Shown here piece after piece: positions 7,034 through 8,258 of a stretch of DNA of 8,258 bases. The translations under genes and the position numbers were made by a program. Source of the stretch: JAICLL01 sp035252155. GTDB taxonomy: Bacteria > Planctomycetota > Planctomycetia > Pirellulales > JAICIG01. How positions within the stretch are numbered: the first letter of the stretch is position 1; the number at the start of each line of letters is the position of its first letter. The stretch spans positions 1 through 8,258 of the forward strand of contig DATFDL010000058.1 of assembly GCA_035252155.1 (NCBI GenBank), in the 5' to 3' direction. The notes under the pieces were generated by a model. That model had not been told where the DNA came from and ran no database searches. It worked only from the letters and a program-made list of their open reading frames with translations.

Positions 7034-7549
7034 TTAGTTCTTCTTTCCAACGCCCAACTGTTCTTTAAGTTTGGTGTTTTCCGCTTCGGCTGCCTCAAGC
7101 TCGCTCTCGATCTTCTGGCAGCAATCACAGATCATCTCGCTGTCGGAGCCGTCGCCTTTGCCCGCTTCGTCGGTCAGCATCTGGCAGTATTCATCGCACT
7201 TGGCCAGATGCTCCTCGATGGCCGCCAACGGCTTTTGCAGTTTCTTGTCTTTGGCTGCCTCAGGCTTCAGTTTGGCCAACTCCTTCTTGGCGGCGGCGAC
7301 GTTGCGTTTGATTTCATCCGTGTGTTGTTGGGTGATCTCCTTCGGCACCGCCTTGTAGTTCTGGCCGTAATAGTTCAGCACCCGTGCGTGCTCCCTCGCC
7401 GAGCTTTGATAGGCCGACGCCGAGTGCGGCAGGTAGAGATTGCCGGTGATTTTGCGATCGGCACGAGCACTTAGTTCCGGGGCCGCAATCGCGCGGTGGA
7501 TGAGCATCAGCGAGCCGGCGATGGCCAGTCCGGTCAGTAATCGTTGCAT
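7034..7549 (-). CDS. Exported helical protein with C-x3-C and CDCC motifs, function unknown
   Basis: I do not recognise this 171-residue family. Residues 1-22 look like a signal peptide (MQR, hydrophobic core, AIA-A cleavage near 22). The mature part is highly charged (Lys, Glu, Ala) and reads as long amphipathic helices: about 66-98, 104-124 and 140-167, the last with coiled-coil character. Cysteines are clustered: C118 and C122 (C-x3-C) at the end of one helix, and C141, C143 and C144 (CDCC) at the start of the next, joined by a Gly/Asp/Ser turn (129-137). Such clusters facing each other could bind a soft metal; this fits the operon but is inference. The start at 7549 has AAAAGGA nine bases upstream. 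The gene lies 139 nt after the Met-rich gene and 135 nt before cusB, on the same strand. Confidence 0.82.
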   Translation of the reverse strand: MQRLLTGLAIAGSLMLIHRAIAAPELSARADRKITGNLYLPHSASAYQSSAREHARVLNYYGQNYKAVPKEITQQHTDEIKRNVAAAKKELAKLKPEAAKDKKLQKPLAAIEEHLAKCDEYCQMLTDEAGKGDGSDSEMICDCCQKIESELEAAEAENTKLKEQLGVGKKN

Positions 7550-7558
7550 CGTTTCATG

Positions 7559-7565
7559 TCCTTTT
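7559..7565 (-). promoter_or_regulatory. Ribosome binding site for the 171-residue gene
   Basis: AAAAGGA on the minus strand lies nine bases before the ATG at 7549. A second ATG between the two (7557) is out of frame and stops after a few codons, so 7549 is the preferred start. Confidence 0.65.
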
Positions 7566-7644
7566 GTTGTTCGTGTTCAGCACATTTCACGCGTCGAGTG
7601 GCAACGGATCTTCAATCGTTGCGCAGGTCACGCAATGAAGGAGT

Positions 7645-7672
7645 CCGGCCGGCGGGCGTGCCCGCCGACCGG
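7645..7672. repeat. GC-rich inverted repeat between the Met-rich gene and the 171-residue gene
   Basis: Two 13-base arms (7645-7657 and 7660-7672) pair completely in minus-strand RNA if one G-U pair is allowed. The loop is effectively CACG. It lies 16 bases past the stop of the Met-rich gene. The following bases (ACTCCTTCATT) are not a U-tract, so rho-independent termination is doubtful; partial attenuation or 3'-end protection is possible. The rest of the 139-nt gap (7550-7688) shows only the ribosome site of the next gene. Confidence 0.7.
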
Positions 7673-7688
7673 GCTTCGGGTCATGGTT

Positions 7689-8258
7689 TCAACAGCCGCA
7701 CCCCATACCGGCCATGCGCATGCTCCCACCGGACGCTTTTTGCGAGGCGGCGGGCGTCCGCTTACCGTTCATGTCCGACATGCCGCCCATGTTCATCCTG
7801 CAACCGGGACACATCTGCATGTCGTCCATGCCGCTCATCCCGTCGTGTCCCATGTTCGGCATATCGCCCATCTCATCCGTATCCATGCCGGCGTGTTCAT
7901 CCGCCGGTGGGGCGCGCTTCGTGGCATCGGCCTTCGTCGGCTTGAGCTTGAGCTTCATGCCGCAGATGGGGCAATCGGTCGGCTTGGTCCATTGCACTTG
8001 CGGGTGCATCGGACAGGTGTAGATCGGCGCGGCGGGGGCTTTCGCCCTGGCAGCGACCGTGCGCACGGCCGGTGACGCGGCCCGCTTAGTCGCGGCGGCG
8101 AGCGCTGTCGCTGGGGAACCGGGCCGCGGCGCGGCTTGAGCGAGCATCGGGGCGCGTCCAGACACTTTGCCGCTGGCCACCGCTCGGCCGCCACCGTATC
8201 CGTAGCCACCGCCGCCCATACCGCAGCCGCCACCACCTCCGCCACCACAAGCCAAGAC
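7689..8258 (-). CDS. Met-rich, HMBD-containing copper-binding protein, 5' end cut by the window
   Basis: The last 189 residues are visible. From the edge: VLAC followed by a Gly-rich stretch with a second Cys and GYGYGGG, an Ala/Pro/Lys-rich linker, then an HMBD of classic form (YTCPMHP … DCPICGMKL). A Met/Asp/His-rich segment follows (7770-7901), with about 12 Met in 45 residues and a central CPGC, and the protein ends in SMRMAGMGCGC. HMBDs of this type accompany CusB and Cu-ATPases, and Met-rich periplasmic segments bind Cu(I)/Ag(I) in several copper resistance proteins, so periplasmic copper sequestration is the likely role. VLAC could be a lipobox, making this a lipoprotein; its signal peptide would lie beyond the edge. 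A TTG at 8253-8255 could serve as start but would give no export signal, so I treat the gene as 5'-partial. It is first in the visible transcript. Confidence 0.85.
   Translation of the reverse strand, partial: VLACGGGGGGGCGMGGGGYGYGGGRAVASGKVSGRAPMLAQAAPRPGSPATALAAATKRAASPAVRTVAARAKAPAAPIYTCPMHPQVQWTKPTDCPICGMKLKLKPTKADATKRAPPADEHAGMDTDEMGDMPNMGHDGMSGMDDMQMCPGCRMNMGGMSDMNGKRTPAASQKASGGSMRMAGMGCGC

Noticed and set aside
7645..7672. Rho-independent terminator after the Met-rich gene
   Set aside because: The stem is strong but the following bases are not a U-tract, so I list it as an inverted repeat.

Overview
This window reads as one piece of a copper/silver detoxification operon. All five genes lie on the minus strand, so transcription runs from the right edge to the left. 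The DNA is GC-rich. Tandem CC-x-GC (YHS/TRASH-like) metal modules, heavy-metal-binding (HMBD) modules of the CPMHP...CPIC type, and a weak or absent Shine-Dalgarno before cusB and cusA suggest a Planctomycetota bacterium (Pirellulales-like). This assignment rests on gene style, not on a marker gene.

Layout in transcription order: (1) 8258-7689, the C-terminal 189 residues of a Gly/Cys- and Met-rich secreted or lipid-anchored protein with an HMBD, its 5' end cut by the window; (2) 7549-7034, a 171-residue exported helical protein with a C-x3-C and a CDCC cluster, not recognised; (3) 6898-4787, a CusB-type membrane fusion protein with an N-terminal HMBD and two C-terminal YHS-like modules; (4) 4727-4170, a small exported protein made of two more such modules; (5) 4065 to beyond position 1, a CusA-type RND pump, its 3' end cut by the window.

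The pump keeps the three methionines that bind Cu(I)/Ag(I) in E. coli CusA (here M714, M764 and M1109) and a VDQAIVMVEN version of the TM4 proton-relay motif. Copper or silver is therefore the likely substrate. It is much larger than CusA (1047 residues): 1355 residues are visible and the last five membrane helices are still missing. The excess sits in three insertions: about 120-136 residues with extra membrane helices, about 295 helical residues between the second and third metal-binding methionines, and about 48 Gly/Ser/Met residues in the porter domain.

A plausible division of labour is that the Met-rich and Cys-rich exported proteins and the YHS-like modules bind periplasmic metal and pass it to CusB/CusA. 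No outer-membrane CusC, CusF, P-type ATPase or regulator is in view. Each of the four intergenic gaps (59-139 nt) holds an inverted repeat without a U-tract. No gap exceeds 300 bases, and there are no RNA genes, mobile elements or CRISPR arrays.
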